A DNA stretch of 45,416 bases from Bondarzewia mesenterica (GCA_004802705.1 SGPL01000260.1:1-45416), one strand, 5' to 3'; shown: positions 33,214 through 43,751, counted from the first letter of the stretch. Translations and numbers: made by a program. Notes: a model not told the origin generated them from the sequence alone.

Positions 33214-34387
33214 ATGATTGCATGCTCTATCTGTCTCGATGACTTGAAGAGCCCCGTCGCGACGCCCTGTGGTAAGTGAATTTGACAGCAGACTTCGAGG
33301 CTCAGGGTCGTCGAGGGTTACCTTGACCATAAGGCGAATCTAATTCTCGGCTTGAACTGGCTGTAATCTAGGACACCTACACTGCGATGCCTGCCTCAAG
33401 ACACACATACGTTCATCCCCGGATCCAATCTACGCTCTTTGCCCCACATGCCGAACTTCATTTCCGATAGGTACGTCCAAATATCGCCTTTCCATGACGC
33501 GAGCCTCGTCCAGCTGACCGTCGCGCGTTTATAGTCTCTCCAGACCTGAATTTCGTACCCAAGAAATATCACATGTTCATTACTCCTAGCGTCCGACGCG
33601 TCTATATTGAACCCCCCGAGACCGAGGACTTGCAAAACCAAGTGGCACAGCTTGAGGCGCGGGTAGAGTCTCTCAGACGGGACAAAAACATGTTGATGGA
33701 GAAGTGCGAGTCGAGCCTCGCGAAGGCGACCAAGCATGCGGAAGGGGAGAAGACTGCGCGACTGCAGGCGCAGGCAACGCAGAAAGATGTCCAGGAGATG
33801 CGTAAGAAATACGAGGCCATGAAGGCAAAATATCAGGATCTCAAAGCCCAGTACGCTCCCTTCGTCTTGTTTTGCCACTCAGTTGCTGACTATAGGACCT
33901 CGTCCCGCGCAGGAAGTCCACCCCTCCCACTCATGCGGTCAAGCGCAACAGCAGTCAAGCAGCCCTCGACACGTCTGCCGTAGCAGGTCCGGCCCCTGAA
34001 TGGCCTTCTGTGTCCGACCCTCGCCGCATTGAAATTGTCAATAATCGTCCGATGCTCCGCATACCAAAGCGACCACGTATAGCCCGCGCCCCTCCGCTAG
34101 ACAGCCCTACCGAGGCAGTGGTACCCCCGACGCGGCCACGTTTCGTTGATACAACCCCCATCATCTTCCGCAGAGTGTTTCGTGCAGGTCACATATCGAA
34201 CAGGTCGTCTCCCTCTGAAGACGAAGAAGAGGATTTCTCTTCCTCTGCCTCCTCGTCCTCTTCGGATGAGCCGGAGACGGTTGGCGGCAGGGAGGAGGAG
34301 GACTTGTTCGTCGCTGGGCACGGTAGCGTCCATTTCCACCCTCACCAAAGGGCGTTCCGACCTCTTCCGGCTCGTGTGAGGGCTTGA
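33214..34387 (+). CDS. RING-finger / coiled-coil protein 2
   Basis: C3HC4 RING at the N-terminus (CSIC, then PCGHLHCDAC, then CPTC). A conserved linker (VSPDLNFVPKKYH, RRVYIEPPE), a coiled coil (DLQNQVAQLEARVESLRR), and a C-terminal part with an acidic/Ser stretch (SEDEEEDFSSSASSSSS) follow. Probably an E3 ligase by RING content. Exons: 33214-33271, 33372-33470, 33535-33850, 33896-34387. The third junction is one nucleotide out of phase: the exon ends AAAGCCCA|GTACGC, and a single extra G (CAG|GTACGC) would join it in frame to DLVPRRKSTPP. The first intron splits the Gly codon of the RING CGH, exactly as in the other two RING genes. Confidence 0.82.
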
Positions 34388-35182
34388 AGGTCGCAGATGC
34401 ACAAGTAACTAAGGCTATCGGTTGATGAGTTCAGGTTCAGAAAGAGCGCGATCGATATGGCTTACGGTTTTGAAAGAGGGCTTTACGGGAATTCTGCTCC
34501 ATCTCCATCCATTTTGATGCCTAAGTCTCAAGGCAGAGCTAACGGTTTATATGCGCACATTATTTATGTGGGCTCTCCGACTTGGTCGAGAATCGATACT
34601 GTCAGCAGGTACTATTCTATCAACAGGCCTTACACTCGTTCCTTTTCTTTTTTTTTAATCTCAATCATTTTTCTCTGACACGATGTGTGAGAGAGCATAC
34701 GTCGAGACAAAGACCGTTGTCAAATTGTCAGTGCGGCGCTTTCTCGACTGATCTCGAGTCACGCTGATGATCGAGTGCATCACGTGGAAATTTTCGATGC
34801 CCGGAACCTTTCGGCGACACGCGGATGAGGGCGGAGGACGGGTCTGTGCAGGTCTGTGCCGCTGTTTTCACTCAGGAGCTTCGAGGCTGAAGGACGTATT
34901 TCAGGGCTGGAAGAGCCTATGTTGTTCGGCAGACCACATCATGTATTTTCACTGTATGCTGCTCGGTTGCCGGCGGTAAATGCTGTAGAACTTGGTCTGA
35001 AATGGACGGAGGCCGAGGTCCTCGGGCGCAGCATCTGGAGGTAAGAACGTCGGAACAAGATGCCCCACCTTGTCTTCCAGCCAGTGCTCCACGTTCTGTG
35101 GACGACTAGACTGTGTCCAATGAATTTATAACGTGGACTGAGGCTCCGAACGTCTCCTACTGATCGTTCCTGTCTTCCGAGA
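34388..35182. other. intergenic region, no gene seen
   Basis: Spacer between RING genes 2 and 3 (both plus). Several short frames overlap in different phases and none shows a domain. The right end carries the promoter of RING gene 3. Confidence 0.55.
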
Positions 35183-35190
35183 TATATATA
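35183..35190 (+). promoter_or_regulatory. TATA box of RING gene 3
   Basis: TATATATA, 56-63 nt upstream of the ATG at 35246, followed by a pyrimidine-rich leader (TTCCACCATCTTCTCCTACC). Typical position for a fungal core promoter. Confidence 0.55.
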
Positions 35191-35245
35191 CCTTGTGGCA
35201 CCGTGAAGCATTTATTTCCACCATCTTCTCCTACCCGTTATATTC

Positions 35246-36274
35246 ATGTCGATTTGCGTTATTTGCATCGAGCCTTTGAGGTCTCCAGTTGCACTTCCAT
35301 GCGGTGGGTGTCTTTTTTTTCCATCCGAAGGAATGAACCCAACTCAACGAGAGCAATCTTACCGCTTTGATAGGTCACGTCTACTGCCAGGACTGTGTTA
35401 CCAAGACAATCCAGTTTACCCCTTACTTCTCCACAAGTCATCGGAGTTGTCCAATATGTCGTCGCCCATTTCCCATAGGTACCTTCCGCCCCATCCTGCC
35501 GATATCTGCACAACCTCACACAATCCCTTCACCTTTGCCAGTAGCCGTGGATCCCCACCTTGTCCCACAATACCTCCGCCCCTTCCTCCTCCCGCCTTTC
35601 CGCCGCATTTACCTCAATACAGATACGCCGACACAACCCAGCTCTAACACCACTGTGTCCGGGTCTTCTGAAAATATCCAGCAGAATCAGATGGATAACG
35701 AGCGCGCACGCTTGAGGGCCGAGAACGCAGCGTTGCGGACCAGTTGTCTCGCTTGGCGCCAGCGCGCAGATGCACATGCCGCGGCCCATCTCGGCCTGGC
35801 GACGTTCGCGAGGGTTGCTCGAGATTATGCGAGGATGCTGCATACTCAGCGGGACGAGCTTGCGCAGCGGTGCGAGTCGTTGAAGAGAAAGTATGGAGTC
35901 GAAGATGAGGATGAAGAACGGTGCGTTTGTTTTCTCTGGCTCATGCCCACTTCTCTCATGGGGCAGTACTCACGCTCTTGACTCACAGTGCTGATGCACA
36001 CACAGCGAAGAGATCCGAGGGAGTTCACGACACTGGCAAACTCACCCCGACAGTGCCGCCACTGATGTCGAGTGGCCAGCTGAAGCCCGTCCCCGAATCG
36101 TCCTTGCCTAAGTTGCCGAGGCTTCCCTCTGTGGAGGGGATCGCGACGGCTCCAGATGTAGACAAACGTCAGGCGAAGAGACGTCGAATTGATGTACAGT
36201 TGGCAGAGCCTGTTGTCAGCCAGCCCAGACCCTCCCGTCCAGGCCTTTACATTGCTTCAGCATCTGGCCGTTGA
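35246..36274 (+). CDS. RING-finger / coiled-coil protein 3
   Basis: C3HC4 RING (CVIC, then PCGHVYCQDC, then CPICRRPFPI). A linker homologous to RING protein 2 follows (VAVDPHLVPQYLRPF, then RRIYLN), then a short coiled coil (NERARLRAENAALRTS), another helical region (DELAQRCESLKRKYG), and a basic KRQAKRRR patch near the end that could be a nuclear signal. Exons: 35246-35303, 35374-35478, 35542-35920, 35989-36274, giving 275 residues. The second intron (63 nt, GTACCT...CCAG) is in frame without a stop. It is called because removing it aligns FPI directly with the linker as in RING protein 2. Likely an E3 ubiquitin ligase; partners unknown. Confidence 0.85.
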
Positions 36275-37593
36275 GATCTGCCCCATCTGCATACGTTATA
36301 CACGCTTTTGACTGATCAACCTATTCGCCTTTTTTTTTTTGTAACCCCATACCCTGTTCTGGAAATCCTTGTACACTGACTGTATTCTTGGCAACTCCGC
36401 ATAGCCTTTTTTTTATTGATCTCGTCTCCTTTTGACCTCTCCTGTCTCCATTTCTGGCATATTATCGGTTCAACGAGTTTTGATATTTTCTTTCCGATGC
36501 AATATTGTATTGGTTACTTTGCTCTTTCGCTCATCCCTTTGAGTGCGTCGTGTTGCTCCCACTAAGAGACGGAACGCACTGAGTCGCCTTCATCGTCTGC
36601 CACCATTTCCCTGGTCTTTGAGAGCCTCTGCTGATAATTGTTTTCACCGCAGTCTATCGATGGAACCACAGAGTATTAGATAGCCGGCGTGGGGGGAGAA
36701 AATTTCCCCAAATTTTCAAAGGCCACCTCGAGGATATTATCCATGTATAGACTTTTCCGAGGCGATCCTAACTTCTAAGCCCAGACACCTTCACCTCACG
36801 TACATCGCTCGAGGACTGCTCCATTGGAATCCAGTCGACGTCGGCATGTTTTTTCTGTGCAAATACGGGAGGTTCCGGGCCGCTGGAGCCCAGTGCAGGA
36901 GACTCATCTAGAAGCGATCTGGAGACGAAGATCAGATACAGGTCCAACCATGTTTTATTTTGACGGGAATCCATGGTACTACACCGCTTGGAAAGACTTG
37001 TACTATAAGATTCTGTAAGACTGCTAGGAAATAAGACAAAGATACCGTACGGAAGAAAATGACCTCTTGCTAGATGTAGTTGACAAATACTAGTCATGCA
37101 TGCATATATTTCGAGGGGATCAAGGGACGGTGGGTTGAACGATCCGGAACCTGAAATGACGCTTTGAATGTCCGCGTCGGTGACAACCAGGCAGCGGTGC
37201 GCCCTGGTTGTCGACTGGCGAGACTGGCAGAGCCTCCTGAGAAAGTCGCCGCGGAGCTCGAAAATGATTTATAACTTCTATCGCTCAAGTTCCAGTCTTT
37301 CTCGCGCTGGCAGTGCCGCACTGGTGCCGCAGTGCCGCAGTGGTACGGGGCCTCGCAAGCAACTTAGATACAAGAGTGAGACAACAATGATTTATTTTAC
37401 TTGACCTCCCAAAATTTTCGGTCTCTGACTCGTAACGATCCACTGCTCCCCGTGAAATTTTAGCAAATGTCATCTCAGCGGCCTTCACTGTCTTAACTCA
37501 TTATGTCTTGAGGCTTGAGGTTCATTCGCCCTGCTATATAACTTGCGCGTTCTACATTCCTCAAGCGTTGATTTACCAAGATGATTGCAGCTT
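36275..37593. other. intergenic region, one doubtful frame
   Basis: Contains the 3' end of RING gene 3 and T-rich sequence. The only tidy frame is on the minus strand, 36768-36974 (68 codons from ATG; it includes FAQKKHADVDWIPMEQSSS), which could be the last exon of an unrecognised or decayed gene. Nothing upstream of it could be joined with confidence. Confidence 0.4.
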
Positions 37594-37993
37594 CAATTGA
37601 GCCCAGATCATGCCTCAGTTTTCTGAAGTCTAGCTACGTTATCTTCATCATGGTCGTCGAATTGTGCCAAAATTAGTTGCATCGCAGATGAGCGATTTTA
37701 GTCGCAGATTATCTACCTTCCGCTGCCGTAAATATTCCAGTCTTATTCCCGGTGCATGGCACATCCAACTTGGATGCAAGACAAATCACTCGTACACGCA
37801 ATTGCTGCGAACAGTTCCCATTTTCGCTCAGCCAAGGTCCCATCTGACCTCCGCAAGCCGCCGTATCACAGTACATATCTACAATACAGATACAGCCACA
37901 TATGGCACTCAAATCATCAATTGTACAACATATATGTATGGACATACCTTTCCGCCGACGAATTTCCACCTTTTTCTTCTTCTTTTTCTTTCA

Positions 37994-38760
37994 TCAAAAT
38001 GTGATCATGAACTCAACCTGTAGGTGAAAGTGCAGGCGCGCGGAGTATGCATGAGAAGATGAGAATGGAAAGGGATGATTTCGGTAGCAAATGCAAATCT
38101 CACCTGAGACACCCGCCGTTCGACTTTCCTGCACTTCCTATGATACAAAGACAGTTCGAACAATCCTTCACCCTCGATAAACTTTAAATCGTGACCCAAA
38201 GATTCCAAGCTCATCTTTCCGTGAAGACATTCACGGGCGGCTGCGCGCACTTGTGTCTCCAGACGGCACCTCCACGCGACTCCAAACGCTTGCGCGGGGT
38301 GAGATTTGAACAACGATGGGTAGACGAAGAAGGCATTGGCTATATCGTAAGCACGTTCCATGTCGTACTTCCTTGCAGCGCGGATAGTCGATCCCAATGT
38401 TGAGAGGTTGTAAATCTTCTTGAACGAATACTGGACAGGGTAGCAAAGATGCAGCAGGGCTGCGAGTGTGGTCGTCTCCTCTTCAACAGGGATGACGGGC
38501 ACTCCATCCCTCTCGCTGTCCGGAGACTCGGCCTCCGATTGAGGAAGCGAGAACATGTCGCGAAAGAATGGGGATGCCTTGGCCAGGATGGCCTTGTACA
38601 CGCGGAAGTCGGTATGGTCGCTGGAGCGCAGGATGACGTCCGCGTCCGCGTCGTCGAACGGCGAGCCATAGTAGCCACACTTGGATGGCTCGATCGTGGG
38701 CGCATCAATTGTGGTCAGGGAGATTTTTTCGGGAATCGTCTCTTGATCTGTGTCCGCCAT
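37994..38760 (-). CDS. BTB/POZ domain protein 7, internally deleted
   Basis: ATG at 38760. The BTB domain is intact (PFDDADADVILRSSDHTDF, FFRDMFSLPQ) and so is the following helical region (GVAWRCRL, ECLHGKMSLESLGHDL). After YHRKC the sequence jumps to VERRVSQ. Compared with BTB gene 8, about 115 residues including both cysteine pairs and the W-x2-Y are missing, in frame. The intron at 38018-38103 (86 nt) joins to a 24-nt last exon ending VEFMITF, giving about 226 residues. Without splicing the frame ends at 38005. The protein could still dimerise through its BTB domain while lacking the C-terminal module, so it may act as a regulator of its paralogues, or it may be decaying. Confidence 0.8.
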
Positions 38761-39025
38761 GGAGTGAGGATGGATTGAGGATGGGTGAGAAAAGCCAGCT
38801 TTCGAGGTCTTGTTGTGGACGAGAAAGGGGGCGAAATCTTAATTAGACACCGAGGTGATCATAGACTCTATTGATCTGAAGTTATCAGCGCTTTTCAAGG
38901 TGGACATCCATGTATGTTCGCCGAAACAGGGAAGTGATGTTCTGGACCGGTGCGCACTTCTCCGCAGTTCGATGTAGTCTCCCATTCAACCTACGTGCCT
39001 CCGGATATCCTTATCTGAACTACTA

Positions 39026-39420
39026 GTTCCTAGCTATGCGAGTATCTCCTGATCAGTCAGACGCCTACAGTCCTGCGATGGTTTTGATTTCCGAGTTTTC
39101 AAGGACATCATCGGCAAAGCATCGCATGCCTTCAATGAAATGTTCACCGCGCAGCCAGCATCTTCGATGCCGTTCGTGGCTACGAACTATCGCGGACTTT
39201 GTTGGCAGCGTTCCTGTTATATGCATGACGGAAGACAGGCGAACTCTTGACTTTCTCCTCAGGCTCTTCCACGTCCCCATGGACAGTCCAGATCTGTCCG
39301 AATTGGCATCATCAGAGTGGTGCTGCATGCCCTCGACAAGTACATGGTGGACAGCTATACGCAGACTATGATTCCGAAACTCCGACTCACAACATGGAGT
39401 CATTTGTCTGGGTTGTAACG
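39026..39420 (+). pseudogene. BTB gene fragment, 5' part only
   Basis: Plus-strand remnant homologous to the first third of the pseudogene at 42324-43443. It starts at the same leader, with ATGCGAGTATCTCCTGATCA matching ATGCGAGTTTCTCCCGATAA. It keeps the BTB strings DFVGSVPVICMTEDRRTLDF and MDSPDLSEL, but it lacks the PPF segment and has frame changes. It ends abruptly where the second unit of the duplicated block begins (39425), so it was probably cut by that rearrangement. Not expected to make a protein. Confidence 0.7.
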
Positions 39421-39786
39421 TAGCGGATCATGCCTCAGTTTTCTGAAATTCAGCCACGGCATCTTCATCATGGCCGTCGAATCATGCCGAAATGAGTTGC
39501 ATCTCAGGTGAGCGATTTTATGCGCATATTATCCTTACTGCGCTACCTTTCGCCGCCGTGGATCTTCCAGTCATAATCCTGATGCATAGCACACACATCC
39601 AACTCAAGACAAACCACTCGTACACGCAATTGCTGCGAACAGTCCCCATCTTCGCCCTAGCCAAGGTCCCATCTAAATGATCCCGCAGGCCGCCATATCA
39701 CAATCGAATCATCAGTTGTACAAGAGAGGTATGTACGGACGCACCTTTCTGGCGACAATCTTTTTGCTCGTCTTTTTTTTCTTTCA

Positions 39787-40911
39787 TCAGAATGTGATCT
39801 TGAGCTTAACCTGTACGTGAAAGTGCGAGCACGCGTAGTGTGTATGAAAATGTGAGAAGGGAAAGGGATGATTTCGGTGGGTAAACCTCACCTGAGACAC
39901 CCGCCGTTCCACTTCTTGTGCAAAAATCTGACTGAAGTCTATCAAGGCTTCCGGGGCACGTTTTTGACAGTAGTCACAAGAACTCGCATCCAGGATAACG
40001 CTTGTCAGCAAAGACAAGGCCGTGACGGACTTTCCGGAAGGAACGTCTATCAATGCAGCTCGTGACCGTTCCATGTATTTCGACCACCATGAACGGACAT
40101 GCCACTCTTCGCTTTGGTCGGAAACCTGAATGGCACTTCCTGCGCACTGGCACTCGACCCACACGTACTGGTTCCACATCTCCGTGCTCGCCCAGTCCCA
40201 GACCGACCCATTCCGCCGCTTGATCCACGCAAAATTGATGGCCAAACTACTGGCGACTTTCCCGCACTTCCTATGGTACGAAAACAATTCGAACAATCCT
40301 TTGCCTTCGATTAATTTCAGATCGTGACCTAAAGATTCCAAGCTCATCTTTCCGTGAAGACATTCACGGGCAGCTGCGTGCACCTCCCTCTCCAGACGGC
40401 ACCTCCATGCGACTCCAAACGCGTGCGCGGGGTACGACTTGAACAACGGTGACTGGACGAACATGCGGTTGGCTGTATCGTAAGCACTTTGCATGTCGTA
40501 CTTCCTTGCAGCACGGAGGATCGATCCCATCATTGAGAAATTGAGGTAAAACCACATAAATGTATCCTGGACGGGGTAACACAACCGTAGCAGGGCTGCG
40601 AGTGTGGTCGTCTCCTCTTCAACGTGGATGACGGGCACTCCATCCCTCTCGCTGTCCGGAGATTCGGCGTTCGGTTGAGGCAGCGAGAACATGTCGCGAA
40701 AGAACGGGGAAGCCTTGACCAGGATGATCTGGTACACGCGGAAGTCGGTGTGGTCGCTGGAGCGCAGGATGACGTCCGCATCCGCATCGTCAAACGGCGG
40801 GCCAAAATCATTGATACCGGACTCGGACCAGTCACCGTCTGACGACTGGTCGGCCTGTGACTCAGCTCCGCGAGTTTCTTCCAGTAATGATTCTTGATCC
40901 GTGTCAATCAT
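39787..40911 (-). CDS. BTB/POZ domain protein 8
   Basis: Full-length sister of BTB gene 7. ATG is at 40911. The N-terminus is acidic, followed by PFDDADADVILRSSDHTDF, then FFRDMFSLPQP and the region ECLHGKMSLESLGHDL. The C-terminal module missing from gene 7 is present: C-x-C (CQC), WWSKY, then C-x2-C (CDYC). An 81-nt terminal intron (39811-39891, GTGAGG...TACAG) is in frame without a stop. The paralogue pattern (last exon VKLKITF, compare VEFMITF in gene 7) supports splicing, giving 347 residues. It is flanked on both sides by BTB remnants on the opposite strand. Confidence 0.86.
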   Translation of the reverse strand: MIDTDQESLLEETRGAESQADQSSDGDWSESGINDFGPPFDDADADVILRSSDHTDFRVYQIILVKASPFFRDMFSLPQPNAESPDSERDGVPVIHVEEETTTLAALLRLCYPVQDTFMWFYLNFSMMGSILRAARKYDMQSAYDTANRMFVQSPLFKSYPAHAFGVAWRCRLEREVHAAARECLHGKMSLESLGHDLKLIEGKGLFELFSYHRKCGKVASSLAINFAWIKRRNGSVWDWASTEMWNQYVWVECQCAGSAIQVSDQSEEWHVRSWWSKYMERSRAALIDVPSGKSVTALSLLTSVILDASSCDYCQKRAPEALIDFSQIFAQEVERRVSQVRFTHRNHPFPFSHFHTHYACSHFHVQVKLKITF

Positions 40912-41097
40912 AGAATGAATGTGAGTCGAGGATGAGTGAAAAAAAAAATAGGTCTTTTTGTAAGCGGGAGGTGAGAGGGCAGGGGAAGTTGGAGCTGAGA
41001 GTCATCGATGTAAATACTCTTTGACCTGGGTTTGAAGTCTTGAGCGTTCTTGTCATGCTGGACCCCTATGTAGAATTCGACGAAACAGTTGAAAGAA

Positions 41098-42306
41098 GCA
41101 GCTCAATTGTGGACTAGCAAATCAAGGAGACTCCTAGTGGATTGCTCCATCCTACATCTGCGGTGTTCTCGTATACCTACCGGCGCATTCTCTGGCTCGA
41201 GCACCCATCCAAGGATACAGATCGCTAGGCGCAGTAGATGTTCAAAAAGACTGTGCAAGAAGAAACATGCGCAAGAACTTGAGGTCAACCCTCGTGACTA
41301 GTAGTGAATGAGACCAGAATGAAACAAACGATGATCGCGTGCCCAGGGTAGAAGACGTACGAGCCATATGCACACACTGCCTGCGGGAATAGCTGCGGGA
41401 TGGTGTTCAATCTAAAGGAAGACCCCCCGAACACACACACGCACCTCGATGTCACGAATAGACAACGAGGAAGGAATGGAACTCGAGAGCACGCGCAAGC
41501 ATGAAGACATCTTAGCCAGGACTTAGGTATCTGAATACCGACGACCGCCCAATTCCAAACTTCTCTAGTCTCCCCGAGGCAGAGTAGTCCTCGTCAACCT
41601 TCGCGCCTCACTCCAATCCCACAAGTAAGCACTTGCTTTAAAGCACACAAGCATAATTCATACATTCCAAAAAAAAGAGTCGAAAAACCAATATCGCTCA
41701 CATTTCTACCAATGCGCACTAGCCACGGCCTGGAGGTTCAGATCCACAGTTGACAAACGAACGGATCCGGGGCTAACTTAATGCCCTCGCGATGAACGTT
41801 GACTACCTAGCACCTCGTGCTTACCTATGATCTATGCCACATCTATCGCGCAGAATGGCACGCGACGGACGAGCGGGACATGGAGCTGGAGAGGGTCATC
41901 TGGGAGAAGGCGTACAGTGCCACCACCTCGGGAGATGAGGAGTCCCAGATTTTGTTTCGCGTCTGCGATCCTCCCACTTTGAGAGAATAAAGGGCCGAGT
42001 GGGTTGCAGAGTGTGGGGAAAGGTCACGGACGGGGGAAATGGAGGGGCATACACGCAGAAGCCAGGCGGCCCTTCGCGCAAGCGTGACTCAACTCGTTCT
42101 CCGCGGCTCGCCGCTCAACACGGACCCTAACCTGATCCCCCGTCGCGTCTTCTTTTCTCTTCTTTCTCGAATCGCTATCTTTTCCACTTCATGTACAATG
42201 GCTGGTTGACTTATATGTGGTCTGAGCGCTCTCCGAAGGGAGAGATACTCAGTCTTTCCACACGCAGTAGGAGTCTTATCCGCAGCGCACTGCGCAGAGC
42301 CCACTG
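41098..42306. other. intergenic region with one exon-like remnant
   Basis: Mostly featureless. At 41854-41990 (+) an open stretch preceded by a possible acceptor (ATCTATCGCGCAG) encodes HATDERDMELERVIWEK and runs to a TAA at 41988. It has a natural amino-acid composition but no identifiable family, and no upstream exon can be joined. It may be a leftover of a deleted gene. Confidence 0.4.
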
Positions 42307-42323
42307 TTGTCAAGTTCCTAACC

Positions 42324-43443
42324 ATGCGAGTTTCTCCCGATAAGTCAGACGCCTCTCAGACATCTATTCGCAGTGCAGGTCCCCCTTTCTCCGACCCTAG
42401 TGCCGGTGCTTATCATACGATCCTGCAATAGTTTGTATTTTCTAGTTTTCAAGAACATCATCGGCAGAGCGTCGCATGCCTTCAACGAAGTTCACCGCGC
42501 AGCCAGCATCTTCGATGCCGTTCGTGTCGGCAAACTACCGCGAAGACTTTGTTGGCAGCGTTCCTATCATACGCGTGATGGAAGGCAGGCGAACTCTTTA
42601 CCTTCTCCTCAGGCTCTTCTACCTTATGGACAGCCCAGATCTGTCCGAATTGGCAAACATCAGAGTGGTGCTGCGTGCCCTCGTCAAGTACATGATAGAC
42701 AGCTACGCGCAAACTGTGCATTCCGCTTTATTTAATAGAAGCTGCGGAAAATGTCCTGGGGAACGTCATGGGGTGCCGCTACGGTCTTCAAAAGACAGCG
42801 AACACCGTACCGTGGATGACGCTGGAGAATCCCTTCCACTGTCTCTTGCATGCACCTCCCGCAGATCTCGCACGGGTCTCCGGGGCAGACTATCAGCGCT
42901 TGCTGCTATATCACGATCGCTGCAGTCGGACAGCCCAGCATCTCACGCAGTCACTGCGCTGGATCCACCACTGCTAGAGCTCCGTCCCAGGCGCCGTGCG
43001 CAGTTCTTCGGCATCCAGAAGTGCACATGTTCTCGAAATCGAACGTGAGTAGAGATGGCCGGACGGGCCCTGGGCATCCTATCCGACGTCATCCACTGTG
43101 TCTTCAAATTCCTGGAGGGTGTTCAGACGCGTTGAATTCCAGAATGCATTGGGAGACAGTCATGGACGACAGTCTGTTGGACATGCCTGTCGAAGAGGCT
43201 TCTGCTTGTCCAGGTGTCGGAATGAAGCCAAGAAACAATTGGTCGTGTTCAGGAAACGATTCGCGCAGGAAATCCAAACTGTCCTTGTCAAGGTGTGTGC
43301 TAGCTGACAGTGTCTCGCCTCCTCTCCGTCCGTTCGCAGCTATTCCTCTCAGTGAGCAACAACGGATCAAAGTAAAAGTACACGTGTTATCCTGTGCGCA
43401 GATTCCCTTGCCATTCCCCGATGTCGATCTCGACATCGCATGA
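42324..43443 (+). pseudogene. BTB gene remnant, plus strand
   Basis: The sequence follows a BTB gene of this family from start to end, but the frame is broken. ATG at 42324 leads to RSAGPPFSDPSAGA, then a TAG at about 42429. The frame then changes to one with NIIGRASHAF, DFVGSVPIIRVMEGRRTLY and MDSPDLSELANI. It changes again to ARVSGADYQRLLLYHDRC and QSLRWIHHC, followed by a TAG. Later parts keep a CTC cysteine pair, RKRFAQEIQTVLVK and a final exon-like IPLPFPDVDLDIA ending at TGA 43443, equivalent to the VPxPF last exon of the live genes. Several indels and stops make this a genuine pseudogene rather than one read error. Confidence 0.8.
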
Positions 43444-43751
43444 AGCGGTGCTTTCGCGGATGAAGGTACGTCACCGTAATGAACGGCTACTTTTCCTGTC
43501 AACTCGTCAGTTTTCCTTACGAGCCATTTCTCGGTGTCCTATCGTCCAGTCACATCCGCGGTCGTCACCAAACACCCTTCATGTTTATCACAACAATCTG
43601 GCAATCTCAGGCCCGCCCCTTTTTCGTCGAGTTTTCAGGCACTTTCCACCCTATCCATATCCTCCTCTCCAGTCCACACACACCCCCTTCGCTTCGTACG
43701 CACTCCTATCACAGTCTCACCATTCCCCATGGATGCCCGCTTCGGATCGCT

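Larger units (their letters stand above)
37600..43443. repeat. duplicated block of opposed BTB genes
   Basis: Two direct copies of a segment. Unit A runs 37600-39420: a shared 3' flank, BTB gene 7 (-), its promoter region and a plus-strand BTB fragment. Unit B runs 39425-43443: the same 3' flank (starting GATCATGCCTCAGTTTTCTG in both), BTB gene 8 (-), a related promoter region and a longer plus-strand BTB pseudogene. The 3' flanks (about 37604-37990 and 39425-39785) and the plus-strand copies (39026-39400 and 42310-42715) are plainly homologous. Unit B carries about 1.2 kb of extra spacer between its two BTB copies. Confidence 0.75.

Noticed and set aside
36768..36974. 68-codon minus-strand frame with natural-looking composition
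   Set aside because: No upstream exon or family could be found; kept only as a remark in the intergenic entry.
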